A DNA stretch of 64,000 nucleotides from contig CANMFE010000001.1 of assembly GCA_947497085.1 (NCBI GenBank), forward strand, positions 620,001 to 684,000, read 5' to 3'. A program made the translations under genes and the position numbers. Under the pieces are notes generated by a model. That model made no database searches. It was not told the DNA's origin and saw only the letters and a program-made list of their open reading frames with translations. Origin of the DNA: an uncultured Sphingomonadaceae bacterium (lineage in GTDB: Bacteria; Pseudomonadota; Alphaproteobacteria; Sphingomonadales; Sphingomonadaceae). Positions 9,170 through 18,296 of the stretch are shown one piece after another; positions within the stretch are counted from its first letter, which is position 1, and each line of letters opens with the position of its first letter.

Positions 9170-9898
9170 ATGCTGGGGAAGATGGATAGCGACATGAAAC
9201 AGGCGCGCGGCAGGACAACGCCGAAACACCGGCTCATGACCCGGCTTTGGCATTGGGTCAATGCCGCCGCGGTCATCATCCTGTTTATGAGCGGGCTCAA
9301 TATCTTCAATGCGCATCCGCGGCTTTACTGGGGCAGTTATGGCAGCTGGGGCGATCCGGCATGGCTGCAATTGTCGCGGTTTCCCGGCTGGGCCACAATC
9401 CCGGGCTATTACAGCCTGGCCGATGCGCGGATGTGGCATTTTTTCTTTGCCTGGGTGCTGGCAGTGGCACTGCTTATTTTCATGATCGTATCGCTTATCA
9501 ACCGGCATTTTCAGCGCGACGTGCATATCACGCGGACCGAATGGCGCTGGTCCACGCTCCGCGCCGATATTGCGCAGCACCTGCGCAGAAATTTCACCCA
9601 TGGCAGCGGCACATATAATGTGTTGCAGAAAATCGCCTATGCGCTGGTGTTGTTCGCGGGCCTGCCGCTGATGATATTTACCGGCCTCACCATGTCCCCC
9701 GCAATGGCCGCGAACTGGCCCTGGCTGCTCGATATATTTGGCGGGCGTCAGTCGGCACGCTCAATCCACTTCATCGTAACATGGATACTGTTCGCATTCT
9801 TTGCGCTGCATATCTTGCTGGTGCTGCTGTCGGGTCCGCTGCGGCAAGTGCGCGATATGATTACAGACGGGACGCGCGAACCGGAGGAACGCATATAA
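9170..9898 (+). CDS. Cytochrome b561-like membrane subunit
   Basis: A 242-residue integral membrane protein of the cytochrome b/b561 type found beside molybdopterin oxidoreductases. Hydrophobic spans are seen at VNAAAVIILFMSGLNIF, FFFAWVLAVALLIFMIVSLI, ALVLFAGLPLMIFTGLTM and FIVTWILFAFFALHILLVLL. Histidines inside or at the ends of these spans (LWHWVNA, MWHFFF, SIHFIV, ALHILL) are candidate haem b ligands. It would pass electrons to or from the periplasmic enzyme encoded next, with which it shares a one-base stop/start overlap. In-frame ATGs at 9182 and 9194 are alternative starts; GGGGAAG lies close before both. Confidence 0.85.
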   Translation: MLGKMDSDMKQARGRTTPKHRLMTRLWHWVNAAAVIILFMSGLNIFNAHPRLYWGSYGSWGDPAWLQLSRFPGWATIPGYYSLADARMWHFFFAWVLAVALLIFMIVSLINRHFQRDVHITRTEWRWSTLRADIAQHLRRNFTHGSGTYNVLQKIAYALVLFAGLPLMIFTGLTMSPAMAANWPWLLDIFGGRQSARSIHFIVTWILFAFFALHILLVLLSGPLRQVRDMITDGTREPEERI

Positions 9899-10662
9899 TG
9901 GCTCGGAACCTCTCCCGCCGGACGCTGCTCACCTCTTCCGCGCTGCTGGCCGGTGGCATGCTCGGCGGATGCGGACGCGAGTTCCATAAAAGCGATACCG
10001 TGCGCAGGATATTGGGCAGCGCCGAACATGCCAATTTCGTGGTGCAACGCGCGCTGGGCGACCGCATGCAGCTTGCTCGTGAATATGACGAAGCCGATAT
10101 TTCGCCGGATTTTCAGGGCAATGGCACCACCAATCCGGCTACGGCGGAATATGATGCTATGGCGGCAAACGGTTTTGCAGACTGGCGACTGGAACTGACT
10201 GGCCTGTTCGTGCGGCCACAGGCTTTTTCCATGGCTCAGCTGCGCGCCATGCCGCAGCGCACCCAGATAACCCGGCATGACTGTGTCGAAGGATGGAGCG
10301 CAATCGGTAAATGGACCGGCGTGCCGCTCAAACTGCTGCTGGACAGGGCTGGGTTAGGGAAAGGTGCCAACTATCTTGTATTTCACTGTGCCGACCGGCT
10401 GTCGGGGGTGCGCTATTATGAAAGCATCGACCTTATCGATGCCTATCATCCGCAGACCATTATGGCGCACCGGCTCAATGGCACAGACGTACCGGTAAAG
10501 AACGGTGCACCGCTGCGGCTGCGTGTTGAACGGCAACTGGGCTATAAGCACGCCAAATATGTGCAACAGATTGAGGCGGTGGAAAGCCTGGGCAATATGT
10601 ACGGAGGCAAGGGCGGTTATTGGGAAGATGTGGGCAATTATGCTTGGTATGCGGGGATTTAG
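9898..10662 (+). CDS. Tat-exported molybdopterin-dependent oxidoreductase (sulfite oxidase family)
   Basis: A 254-residue enzyme. The N-terminus MARNLSRRTLLTSSALLAGG has the twin-arginine export motif SRRTLL, followed by LGGC, a likely lipobox. The body matches the sulfite-oxidase/MsrP fold: LTGLFVRPQAFSMAQLRAMP, then ITRHDCVEGWSAIGKWTGVP, in which the cysteine would bind molybdenum, then RLRVERQLGYKHAKYVQQIE. GGAGG lies 10 bases before ATG 9898, and the ATG overlaps the stop of the cytochrome gene by one base, so the two are translated together. It likely acts as a periplasmic or outer-leaflet redox enzyme with that cytochrome; the substrate is not known. Confidence 0.9.
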   Translation: MARNLSRRTLLTSSALLAGGMLGGCGREFHKSDTVRRILGSAEHANFVVQRALGDRMQLAREYDEADISPDFQGNGTTNPATAEYDAMAANGFADWRLELTGLFVRPQAFSMAQLRAMPQRTQITRHDCVEGWSAIGKWTGVPLKLLLDRAGLGKGANYLVFHCADRLSGVRYYESIDLIDAYHPQTIMAHRLNGTDVPVKNGAPLRLRVERQLGYKHAKYVQQIEAVESLGNMYGGKGGYWEDVGNYAWYAGI

Positions 10663-10724
10663 GAAAAGCCAAAAAACTATGCTAGGCATGTGATTCGATA
10701 GAATTTTTCGGGGGGGAATATCGC

Positions 10725-11978
10725 TTGAGTATCATCGGTAAATATCTGGGTTCGGTCATCAAAAAGGGTGAGCTCACCCTCACCCATGCAGACGGCAGTC
10801 AGGAAAAATTCGGCGCACCGGCAGACGGCTTTCCAAATGTATCCATCCGTCTTGCCGACAAGGGCGTTGTCAGGCAGATCATGCTGGACCCGCGCCTTGG
10901 CGCTGCGGAAACGTTCATGGATGGCCGCCTGATTATCGATCAGGGCGACATAATGGAGCTGATCCAGCTACTACGCAGCAATACCCCATGGGAGCGCCAC
11001 GGTGTAATCAGGGAATCCTCACCCCTGCGCCGCATTCAAAATACCATTGCCGCAAAGCTTGACCAGTATAACAAACAGGGGCGCTCTCAAAAAAATGTCG
11101 CGCACCATTATGACCTTGGCAACGACCTGTACCGGTTGTTCCTGGACGAAGACCTGCAATATACCTGTGCCTATTGGGATTTTGACAGGCACGGGCCGGA
11201 CATGACGCTGGAACAGGCGCAGGCGGACAAGAAAGCGCATGTCGCGGCCAAGCTGGACCTGAAACCGGGACAGCGCGTGGTTGATATTGGTTGCGGCTGG
11301 GGCGGGCTTGCGCTGTATCTGCATGAAAAAGCGGATGTCGACGTACTTGGCATAACGCTGAGCGAAGAGCAGCTTGCGCTGGCACGGCAGCGGGCTGAAG
11401 CCGCAGGCGTGGCGGACCGCGTTAAATTCGAACTGATTGACTATCGCGATCTTGCAAAGCGCGATGCGGGCCAGTTTGACCGTATCGTCTCGGTCGGCAT
11501 GTTCGAAGCCGTGGGAACACCGCATTTTGAAGAATTCTTCCGCTCCATGGCGAACCTCATGACCGATGACGGCGTGATGCTGCTACACACCATTGGCCGC
11601 ATGGGCGGCCCCGGCAAGACCGACGCCTTCACCCGCAAATATATCTTTCCGGGCGGCTATATCCCCGCGCTCAGCGAGACATTGGCGGCCAGTGAGAAAA
11701 GCCGGCTGATTTCCACCGACATTGAAACGCTTCGGCTGCATTACGCCTATACGCTGCGCGAATGGTATAAACGCACCGTGGCACAAAAGGACGAAATTAT
11801 CGCGCTATATGACGAGAAGTTTTTCCGTATGTGGACATTCTATCTGGCGGGTGCCACTGCGGCCTTTGAAAGCGGCGGCATGTGCAATTACCAGATACAG
11901 TTTGCCCGCAACCGCCACACCCTGCCGCTCACCCGCGACTATATAGCGAAGAATGAGGCTGAGTTGCGTAAAACATAG
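10725..11978 (+). CDS. cfa: Cyclopropane-fatty-acyl-phospholipid synthase family methyltransferase
   Basis: A 417-residue protein that would transfer a methylene group from S-adenosylmethionine to unsaturated lipid chains. NVAHHYDLGNDLYRLFLD near residue 125 and YTCAYW are the family's conserved substrate region. VVDIGCGWGGLALYL near residue 187 is the SAM-binding motif, followed by GITLSEEQLALA and RIVSVGMFEAVG. GGYIPALSE and the C-terminal YNYQIQFAR-like region (CNYQIQFARN) also fit. The start is TTG 10725, with a run of Gs about 10 bases ahead. Whether it makes cyclopropane rings or another methylated lipid cannot be settled from sequence. Confidence 0.9.
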   Translation: MSIIGKYLGSVIKKGELTLTHADGSQEKFGAPADGFPNVSIRLADKGVVRQIMLDPRLGAAETFMDGRLIIDQGDIMELIQLLRSNTPWERHGVIRESSPLRRIQNTIAAKLDQYNKQGRSQKNVAHHYDLGNDLYRLFLDEDLQYTCAYWDFDRHGPDMTLEQAQADKKAHVAAKLDLKPGQRVVDIGCGWGGLALYLHEKADVDVLGITLSEEQLALARQRAEAAGVADRVKFELIDYRDLAKRDAGQFDRIVSVGMFEAVGTPHFEEFFRSMANLMTDDGVMLLHTIGRMGGPGKTDAFTRKYIFPGGYIPALSETLAASEKSRLISTDIETLRLHYAYTLREWYKRTVAQKDEIIALYDEKFFRMWTFYLAGATAAFESGGMCNYQIQFARNRHTLPLTRDYIAKNEAELRKT

Positions 11979-12073
11979 GGTTTGGACCGGATACCGGTAC
12001 TATTCGACAAACAGCATTGTCTTTGTTGCAGCAACAGTTACCATTTGCTGGAAAGCCGAACAGGAGACATATA

Positions 12074-12562
12074 ATGCGTAGACAATTTGCCGCGATATCA
12101 CTTCTCTGTGCTGCGCCACTATGTATTGCCAATGTGTCCGCCCCAACCGGAACAGCGGAAGACGAAGCCAGACTGAAAGAAATCAAGACCACGGTGTGGC
12201 CCGCATTCTACAGGTCACAGAATGTTGATGGCCTGAGCCATTTCCTGGCTCCCACGTTCGTGAATATAAGCCCGGATGGCAATGCTTCAACGCGTGAGGC
12301 AGAATTGAAAGGTGTCACTGAAAATGCCTGGAATCCCGTCAATTTCCGCTATATCGTAAAACGTATCGACTGGCATGGTGCAAATCTGGTCACTGTCACG
12401 GGGCACGGTATGAGCGAGAGGACTGATGACAAGGGCAAGCCGTGCCTGCACAGCTATACATCTTCCAACCTGTTAAAACGTGCGCCGGGTAGCGAGCACG
12501 GGTGGCAGGCCCTGTCCAGCCATGTTTCCGGTATTCGCTGCGATGCGCTACCTGCCGGCTGA
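12074..12562 (+). CDS. Secreted SnoaL-like/DUF4440-type protein
   Basis: A 162-residue protein with an N-terminal signal peptide (RRQFAAISLLCAAPLCIANVSA). The mature part starts with a helix (EDEARLKEIKTTVWPAFYRSQNVDGLSHFLAPTF is the general region) and a small alpha-beta barrel pattern like the NTF2/SnoaL fold, including a short stretch VTVTGHG followed by a charged segment. CAGGAGACAT before ATG 12074 gives a ribosome site. The gene stops two bases from the convergent DUF1801 gene. No catalytic residues can be assigned, and the fold call is moderate. Confidence 0.55.
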   Translation: MRRQFAAISLLCAAPLCIANVSAPTGTAEDEARLKEIKTTVWPAFYRSQNVDGLSHFLAPTFVNISPDGNASTREAELKGVTENAWNPVNFRYIVKRIDWHGANLVTVTGHGMSERTDDKGKPCLHSYTSSNLLKRAPGSEHGWQALSSHVSGIRCDALPAG

Positions 12563-12564
12563 TT

Positions 12565-13008
12565 TCACTCCGGATACATCTCTGCCATATTCTGCACATC
12601 CTGCCAGATCAGTTCTTCCAGTACATCCATATCGATATTTTTAAGCCGCGTGACATAGAGGCAGGATTTGCCCATTTTGTGCTTGCCCAGCCGCGACAAC
12701 AGCGCTTCGCGTTTTTCCAGCGCCGGCCCGTCCTTGCAACTGCCCATGATATAGATGGACATATTCGCCTTTCGCGGGCTGAATCCTGTACGCAGAAAAT
12801 CGCCTTCACGCCCGCTGTCATATTTATAATGGTACGTGCCATAGCCGATAATGCTGTTTCCCCACATTTTCGGTTCCTTGCCCGTCACGCGCGCGAACAG
12901 ATCAAGCAGCACCCTTGCATCCTCCCGGCGGCCATCATGTTCGACAGCATCAATAAAGGCTTCAACATCACCATCATTTTCGGTCGTTTTATTTTGCGCC
13001 TGCGCCAT
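12565..13008 (-). CDS. DUF1801 domain-containing protein
   Basis: A 147-residue cytoplasmic protein of the DUF1801 family (YdhG-like fold). The family hallmarks are RREDARVLLDLFARVTG, then KMWGNSIIGYGTYHY and the closing region LGKHKMGKSCLYVTRLKNID. Function is not established for the family; some members have been suggested to bind metal or iron-sulphur partners. The gene faces the SnoaL-like gene, and 112 bases separate its start from argG on the opposite strand, leaving room for divergent promoters. Confidence 0.85.
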   Translation of the reverse strand: MAQAQNKTTENDGDVEAFIDAVEHDGRREDARVLLDLFARVTGKEPKMWGNSIIGYGTYHYKYDSGREGDFLRTGFSPRKANMSIYIMGSCKDGPALEKREALLSRLGKHKMGKSCLYVTRLKNIDMDVLEELIWQDVQNMAEMYPE

Positions 13009-13120
13009 GGCTCGCTTCTCCGTATAATTCCGTCAGGATATTATCAGTTTCACTAGCATTGCGCCAGCCGTGCAGCCCTGTTACCCGCGAGTTAACGTCA
13101 TCTTATAAGGATTCGCGCCC

Positions 13121-14368
13121 ATGACCGCAGCAGATGCCCCCAAACGTGTTGTCCTCGCCTATTCAGGCGGGCTGGATACCAGCGTGATCCTGAAATGGCT
13201 GGAAGTCGAATATGGCTGTGAGGTGGTGACCTTTACCGCCGATCTTGGTCAGGGCGAAGAGCTGGGCCCCGCGCGTGACAAGGCGCTCGCCATGGGGATC
13301 AAGCCCGAGCATATCTTTATCGATGACCTGCGCGAGGAATTCGTGCGCGACTATGTGTTCCCGATGATGCGCGCCAATGCGCTGTATGAAGGACTGTATC
13401 TTCTGGGCACATCAATTGCCCGCCCGCTGATTTCCAAGCGCCAGATCGAGATCGCCAAACAGGTCGGCGCCGATGCCGTCAGCCATGGCGCAACTGGCAA
13501 GGGCAATGACCAGATACGTTTCGAACTTGGCTATTATGCGCTCGACCCCGATGTGAAGGTAATCGCCCCGTGGCGTGAATGGGATCTGACCAGCCGCACC
13601 AAGCTGATCGAATTTGCCGAGAAGCATAATATCGACGTACCCAAGGACAAGCGCGGCGAAGCGCCATTTTCCACCGATGCCAACATGCTGCACACTTCTT
13701 CCGAGGGTAAGGTGCTGGAGGATCCGTGGACCGAAACACCCGATTATGTCTATTCGCGCACCAACCATCCCGAAAATGCGCCCGATACGCCGGAATATAT
13801 CGAGATTGATTTCGAGGCCGGTGATGCGGTGGCCATTAATGGCGAGGCGATGTCGCCCGCCACCATCCTGGAAACGCTTAATGACTATGGCCGCACGCAT
13901 GGCATTGGCAGGCTTGATCTGGTCGAGAACCGCTTTGTCGGCATGAAATCGCGCGGCATGTATGAAACCCCCGGCGGCACGATCTACCTCGCCGCGCACC
14001 GCGGTATCGAGCAGCTGACGCTCGACCGCGGGGCAGCGCACCTGAAGGACGAACTCGCACCGCGTTATGCCGAGCTGATCTATAACGGTTTCTGGTTCTC
14101 GCCAGAGCGTGAGATGCTGCAGGCCGCGATCGACCATAGCCAGAAAGACGTGACCGGTACGGTGCGGCTCAAACTCTACAAGGGCAGCGTCAATGTCGTC
14201 GGCCGCAAGGCGGACGTGCAGTATAATCTTTACAGCGAAGATGTGGTGACGTTTGAGGATGATGCCGGTGCCTATGACCAGCGCGATGCGGAAGGCTTTA
14301 TCAAGCTCAATGCATTGCGGTTGAGACTGCTGGGACGAAGGACTCGCAGCTCGTTGTTCGACAACTGA
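13121..14368 (+). CDS. argG: Argininosuccinate synthase
   Basis: A 415-residue enzyme that joins citrulline and aspartate using ATP, the penultimate step of arginine synthesis. [18 protein letters not shown] (residues 7-24) is the ATP pyrophosphatase motif. [35 protein letters not shown] and the conserved [15 protein letters not shown] are all present in order. The C-terminus ([15 protein letters not shown]) is slightly unusual but full length. AAGGATTCGCGCCC precedes ATG 13121. Other arg genes are not in the window. Identity is very secure. Confidence 0.97.
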   Translation: MTAADAPKRVVLAYSGGLDTSVILKWLEVEYGCEVVTFTADLGQGEELGPARDKALAMGIKPEHIFIDDLREEFVRDYVFPMMRANALYEGLYLLGTSIARPLISKRQIEIAKQVGADAVSHGATGKGNDQIRFELGYYALDPDVKVIAPWREWDLTSRTKLIEFAEKHNIDVPKDKRGEAPFSTDANMLHTSSEGKVLEDPWTETPDYVYSRTNHPENAPDTPEYIEIDFEAGDAVAINGEAMSPATILETLNDYGRTHGIGRLDLVENRFVGMKSRGMYETPGGTIYLAAHRGIEQLTLDRGAAHLKDELAPRYAELIYNGFWFSPEREMLQAAIDHSQKDVTGTVRLKLYKGSVNVVGRKADVQYNLYSEDVVTFEDDAGAYDQRDAEGFIKLNALRLRLLGRRTRSSLFDN

Positions 14369-14478
14369 GTCGCGTGCCGGTGATTCTCCCGCGACTTGCA
14401 GGTGATTTTCGGCAGTCATAAGTTGCTGATTTGAATCAGATAATTGCGCATCTCTTTCGGCTTGTTACTATACACAGC

Positions 14479-14523
14479 TTATCCACAGGACGGTCCACGC
14501 ATTTCGGCGCTGCGGGTGGATAA
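14479..14523. promoter_or_regulatory. Inverted pair of DnaA-box-like sites
   Basis: TTATCCACA (14479-14487) is a perfect match to the DnaA box, and GGTGGATAA (14515-14523) is a one-mismatch copy on the other strand, 27 bases away. Together they also form an 8-bp inverted repeat. They lie at the head of the long non-coding region after argG. Whether DnaA binds is unknown; AT-rich sequence further downstream (14690-14775) is compatible but not proof of an origin. Confidence 0.45.
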
Positions 14524-14549
14524 CTCGTCCCAATTTACTTGCATGGGCC

Positions 14550-15141
14550 GCGCTGCCGTGACAGTTTTAAGTCATCGGAAGGAACAAAGACATCCGAAAT
14601 GTGAACCGGTCAGCAACGGTCGGGGAGCAAGACAGCGGAAATGAAGCGCAAGCGGAATGGAAACTGAAAGAAGTCTGTAGTGGCAACATTACGGAATTCA
14701 CGAAGATAAAAATGAACCGGAAGATTGTTTGAATTATATCATTAGACTGTCGCAAGACGGGATAAAGAAATAAATTGAACAGATGCCAGGTGATCGCAGA
14801 TCATGGGCGCGCCACGAAAGATAGGCCTGTCAAAGGGCAAATTGGACGAGGCAAGCGACGGGTCAGCAGGATGGTGTCAGGCAAGCGTCCGTTTTCTAAA
14901 GTGTGCAGCGAAGCAATTCAAAGCACCCACCTGAAAGCGGCGCGAGCCAGACGCAAGAAGAAAAGGCGGCCAGATCGCCGGACCGCAAGGCCCCCAAGGG
15001 TGACATGGTCTGAAATTTATGCTCGCAAGAGCGCAAGGATCAGGACATCCATCCATAAGGAGTGCGATACCCAAACGGGTTCGCCCGAGTATTCAAGCGC
15101 AGTGGGCGCTGGCAGCAATGCCAGCGCCCGTTTGCGTTTTT
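14550..15141 (+). ncRNA. Candidate large structured non-coding RNA
   Basis: Between argG and the subtilase gene there are nearly 900 bases with no convincing protein gene. The plus strand is purine-rich and holds many small hairpins, several capped by a GCAA tetraloop: GTC-GCAA-GAC (14749-14758), GCTC-GCAA-GAGC (15021-15032), CC-GCAA-GG near 14984. Others are ACCG...CGGT near 14606, GGCG...CGCC (14966-14980), GGAT...ATCC (15037-15050) and CGGG-TTCG-CCCG (15076-15087). A very strong terminator closes it at 15104-15141. The 5' end is not defined; a hairpin with GTGAC/GTCA arms near 14559 is the first element. It does not show the landmarks of RNase P, tmRNA or 6S RNA that I know. The frame 14775-15149 is Arg/Lys-rich low-complexity and unlikely to be a protein. 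Confidence 0.45.
15104..15141 (+). terminator. Strong intrinsic terminator of the putative RNA
   Basis: GGGCGCTGGC (15104-15113) pairs with GCCAGCGCCC (15120-15129), a 10-bp perfect stem with a six-base loop, followed by GTTTGCGTTTTT. No protein gene on the plus strand ends nearby, so it most likely ends a non-coding transcript. Confidence 0.85.
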
Positions 15142-15210
15142 GGGGATAGGGTTTGTGCGGGAGTTGGATCCATTACCCTGCACAGTCTGCCACCAATAGC
15201 TACGAATGGA

Positions 15211-15243
15211 AAAGGCGGCCCGCAGTTCATGCAGGCCGCCTTT
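15211..15243. terminator. Intrinsic terminator downstream of the subtilase gene
   Basis: AAAGGCGGCC (15211-15220) pairs with GGCCGCCTTT (15234-15243). A-run on the left and T-run on the right allow it to work in both directions; it lies 23 bases past the minus-strand subtilase stop. Confidence 0.8.
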
Positions 15244-15266
15244 CCACTTGCTGATTATGTTATGGT

Positions 15267-16382
15267 TTATTTGACGCCAATCACATCCGGATTGCCATCA
15301 GGGTCACCATTGACAGTGCCGTCTGTGCGCACAGAACCCGTCAGCAGCAGACCTGCAAGGTGTGGAGTCGCCATGGATGTACCGCTGATGGTGTTATAGC
15401 CGCCATCTTTCCATGTCGACTTGATCGAGACGCCTGGCTCGGCATAATCGACAGGCGGGTTACCATAGTTGGAAAAGCTGGCCCAGTTGTCACCTATCCC
15501 GAATGCGGAAACAGTATACACGTTCGGACCATTGGCACGTGCCGGCGAATGGTTGTTCGCATTATCACGCTCGTTGCCAGCTGCAAGGGCAAACCGCACG
15601 CCGCCAGCTGCTGCTGCCACTACCGCATCATCCAGCGCCTGGCTGACCCCGCCGCCAAGGCTCATGTTCGCGACATCACCAGGACGACCGAACTGTGCCA
15701 CATAGTCTACACCTGCGATAACACCGGAGGTCGAGCCGCTACCACGGCGATCCAGTACACGAACAGCAACGACGGATGCGCCAGGAGCGACACCAATCAC
15801 ACCGATTGTATTGTCAATCGCGGCGATAGTGCCCGCCACATGTGTACCATGGCCGTTCTGGTCATTAGGTGAATCATCGCGGACAAAGCTCCGGCTGCGT
15901 GTCACATCAACATTGAGATCCGGATGATCAAGGTCGATACCGCTGTCGAGCACCCATGCGGTGGCAAAATTACCTGGCGCGCCGCCGCCTACACGGGCGA
16001 TACCCCAGGGTGTTTCCTGCGCCGGCTGCGCTCCGCCACCCGGCTTACCGCGCTTAGCGCGCACCTGAATCGCGCGCATCACCTGGTCCTGTTCACAATA
16101 GGCAATATTCTCATTCTTGGCCTGCATGTTGGCCACGGCCTGCGGCGCCATGTTCGTCGAAAAACCACGCATGGCGACAGAATAGACATGCTTGAGCTGA
16201 CCGCCATTGGCCTGCACCGCACGCACAGCTTCCGCGCGCGCATTACCACGCGAAACGGCGTTCTTCTTGAATACGCAAACATAGCTGTTCGATATTTTCT
16301 CGCCTGCGTTCTGGGCCTGAGCGGGCATAGCCACTGCACTCATCAATACAACCGTTGCTGCTGCTAAAGACTTGGATTTCAT
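15267..16382 (-). CDS. Secreted S8 family serine protease (subtilase)
   Basis: A 371-residue subtilisin-like protease. MKSKSLAAATVVLMSAVAMPAQAQ is a signal peptide. Residues 30-105 resemble the I9 propeptide, ending near YCEQDQVMRA. The catalytic triad is visible: Asp in VLDSGIDLDHPDL, His in NGHGTHVAGTIAA and Ser in SGTSMATPHLAG. The oxyanion asparagine lies in ALAAGNERDN. Two early cysteines in the propeptide could bridge. The protein would be exported and mature by self-cleavage. The C-terminal tail is short, with no extra anchor or autotransporter domain. AGGAGAGGTAACTA before ATG on the minus strand supports the start at 16382. Confidence 0.93.
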   Translation of the reverse strand: MKSKSLAAATVVLMSAVAMPAQAQNAGEKISNSYVCVFKKNAVSRGNARAEAVRAVQANGGQLKHVYSVAMRGFSTNMAPQAVANMQAKNENIAYCEQDQVMRAIQVRAKRGKPGGGAQPAQETPWGIARVGGGAPGNFATAWVLDSGIDLDHPDLNVDVTRSRSFVRDDSPNDQNGHGTHVAGTIAAIDNTIGVIGVAPGASVVAVRVLDRRGSGSTSGVIAGVDYVAQFGRPGDVANMSLGGGVSQALDDAVVAAAAGGVRFALAAGNERDNANNHSPARANGPNVYTVSAFGIGDNWASFSNYGNPPVDYAEPGVSIKSTWKDGGYNTISGTSMATPHLAGLLLTGSVRTDGTVNGDPDGNPDVIGVK

Positions 16383-16733
16383 TAGTTACCTCTCCTGAAT
16401 GTTACAGGGACCGGTACTATTTCTATCCGCTCCCCGCATCGGACGCTAGGAGCATATTTTTTCAATGTCGAGACAGGAAATATTGTAAATGAGATACTTA
16501 CCATGCATTTAATTCATTGATTAAATGTAATTTAATAATATTATTACAAATGAATGAACTTTAATCACAGTCACATCTCTTATAATTATAACAGGCCCTA
16601 TCTCATTAACAGAAAGATGGTTTTTCTAAGGAAATCACTAATCTATGTAAAATTTCAATAACTTAGTGTAAAATCTCTGAAAATATGACCGTATGCACGC
16701 ATAGTCACTCTTTTGCGCGGCAGGCAGCCGCGA
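16383..16733. other. AT-rich intergenic region with a 14-bp palindrome
   Basis: This 351-base gap upstream of the subtilase gene is much richer in A and T than the coding DNA. It holds a perfect palindrome TAATAATATTATTA (16533-16546) and several ATTAAA-like stretches, which suits a promoter region. No reading frame or RNA gene is recognisable. Confidence 0.6.
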
Positions 16734-18296
16734 TCATGGTTGTTCGGCTGCATTAAGCTTCTGATGATTCGTAATATTATTATCATCATCATCAAAACGG
16801 CGATGGCGCACAATATGCGGCGTAATAACTATATACAGTTCGGTTTTGCTCCGCGTGGATCTTTCCACCTTGAAAAGATTGCCCAGCAACGGAATATCAC
16901 CAAGCAGGGGTACCTTCGATTTGGTTGTCAGCACGTTTTCCTGCGTCAGTCCGCCAATCACAAATGTTTCTCCATCACGCACAGATGCGGATGTTTCCGC
17001 TTCACGTTGACTGATAGTGGGATAACCTTGCGAAAATCCCGTCACCGAGGATACCACGCCATATATCTGCGACGTTACGAAACCGTCACTGCTGACCCGC
17101 GGTGCAATCTGGAGCGTGACACCGACATTGACATATTGCACCTGCTGCGAGACGCCGTTTACACCAGATAGCGTGATAGCGGTCAGAATTGGCAGTGCAT
17201 CACCGGTGATAATCTTCGCTGTCGAACCGCTTTGTGCAGCAATACGCGGCCGCGATACTATACGCCCCTCACCTTTTTGGACCTGTGCATAAATGGCGGC
17301 TTGCAACACGCCTGATGGCAGCACATCGTTCGGGTCTATGCCAAAAGGCAGAAACGATCCTGTCTGCAGAGTGCCAACACCAATCTGGCCAGAACTGTTG
17401 GTCAGGTCGACACCCAGATTGCGTGCACCGGTTTCGGTCAGCTCGACAAACTGTGTTTCCAGGATAACGCTGTCGACAGGAACATCGATCATGGCAATTT
17501 GCTGCTTGATGCGTTCTATCCGTTCCGGTGTACCGGTCACCCACACCGCATTTAACCTGCGGTCAATGGCGAGACCGTTGCCGAATGATTCGCCCAGCGG
17601 TTTATCATCACGCTCGACAGGATTCTGTGCGCCGATATAGCTTGGCTGGTTGTTTGCAGCGGGAGACCCAAAACCGGGTTCACGGCGGATAAAAACGTTA
17701 TTGGGCTCAATGGTCGTTCCCTCCACAAGCAGGCCGATAACCTCACTGACATCCGCATATTTAAGGAATACGAGCTCATAGCTGTCGCCCGGATTATAAT
17801 AGTCATCGGGCTGGGCAAGATCGCTTGCGCGGAAAACCTCTTCATCATTCGAACCTATGGGACGACTTCCGATGACCTCCTCGTCACTTACCCGGGTAAC
17901 CGTGACCTGGATGGAATTAGCACCGACGCGTTCTGCAGAAACACGCGCGGGCGCATTTGTATCGAAGCGCAACAACAAGCTCCCGTCACTGACATTGAAC
18001 CGTAATGTCCGGACCAGGCCGCGATAACTTCGCGCTTCGGAAATTCGCGGCGAGCGCAGAGTGGACCGCATCACGAGTGCCGGCCGACTAGGATTTGTGT
18101 TCATTTCCGAATATCTTGGCTCTCTGGGTGAAAACCGCAGCATGAATGCCACCTGTTCCTCATCCCCTGTCACCAGTTTGATTTCCTCCAATACAGAGGG
18201 AGCCTGCGCATATGCAGGAAAAATATTCTGAAAAATGCCAAAAAAAAGGACCAACCCCAAAACCGGGGCGCGCATCGCAAACTTTAAACCAGTCAA
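16734..18296 (-). CDS. Secretin (GspD/PilQ family) outer-membrane channel protein
   Basis: A 520-residue protein with a signal peptide ending near FPAYAQA. The middle region (VFLKYADVSEVIGLLVEG to IEPNNVF, and LNAVWVTGTPERIERIKQQIAMID) has the look of secretin N domains. The C-terminal half is the secretin gate: VILETQFVELTETGARNLGVD, GRIVSRPRIAAQSGSTAKI, VGVTLQIAPRVSSDG, DGETFVIGGLTQE and KVPLLGDIPLLGNLF, ending TELYIVITPHIV. The tail is Asp/Asn-rich. The start is TTG 18296, with GAGAGGG six bases ahead. No other secretion or pilus genes are nearby, so the system it serves is unknown. Confidence 0.92.
   Translation of the reverse strand: MTGLKFAMRAPVLGLVLFFGIFQNIFPAYAQAPSVLEEIKLVTGDEEQVAFMLRFSPREPRYSEMNTNPSRPALVMRSTLRSPRISEARSYRGLVRTLRFNVSDGSLLLRFDTNAPARVSAERVGANSIQVTVTRVSDEEVIGSRPIGSNDEEVFRASDLAQPDDYYNPGDSYELVFLKYADVSEVIGLLVEGTTIEPNNVFIRREPGFGSPAANNQPSYIGAQNPVERDDKPLGESFGNGLAIDRRLNAVWVTGTPERIERIKQQIAMIDVPVDSVILETQFVELTETGARNLGVDLTNSSGQIGVGTLQTGSFLPFGIDPNDVLPSGVLQAAIYAQVQKGEGRIVSRPRIAAQSGSTAKIITGDALPILTAITLSGVNGVSQQVQYVNVGVTLQIAPRVSSDGFVTSQIYGVVSSVTGFSQGYPTISQREAETSASVRDGETFVIGGLTQENVLTTKSKVPLLGDIPLLGNLFKVERSTRSKTELYIVITPHIVRHRRFDDDDNNITNHQKLNAAEQP

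Noticed and set aside
8393-9601. 402-codon frame antisense to rlmN and the cytochrome gene
   Set aside because: It crosses two genuine genes and has no recognisable domain.
13412-14419. 335-codon frame antisense to argG
   Set aside because: argG is certain on the plus strand; this is a shadow frame.
14775-15149. A 124-codon open frame in the region after argG
   Set aside because: It is strongly Arg/Lys-rich and low in complexity, has no ribosome site, runs through several hairpins and into the terminator. It looks like a translated structured RNA region.
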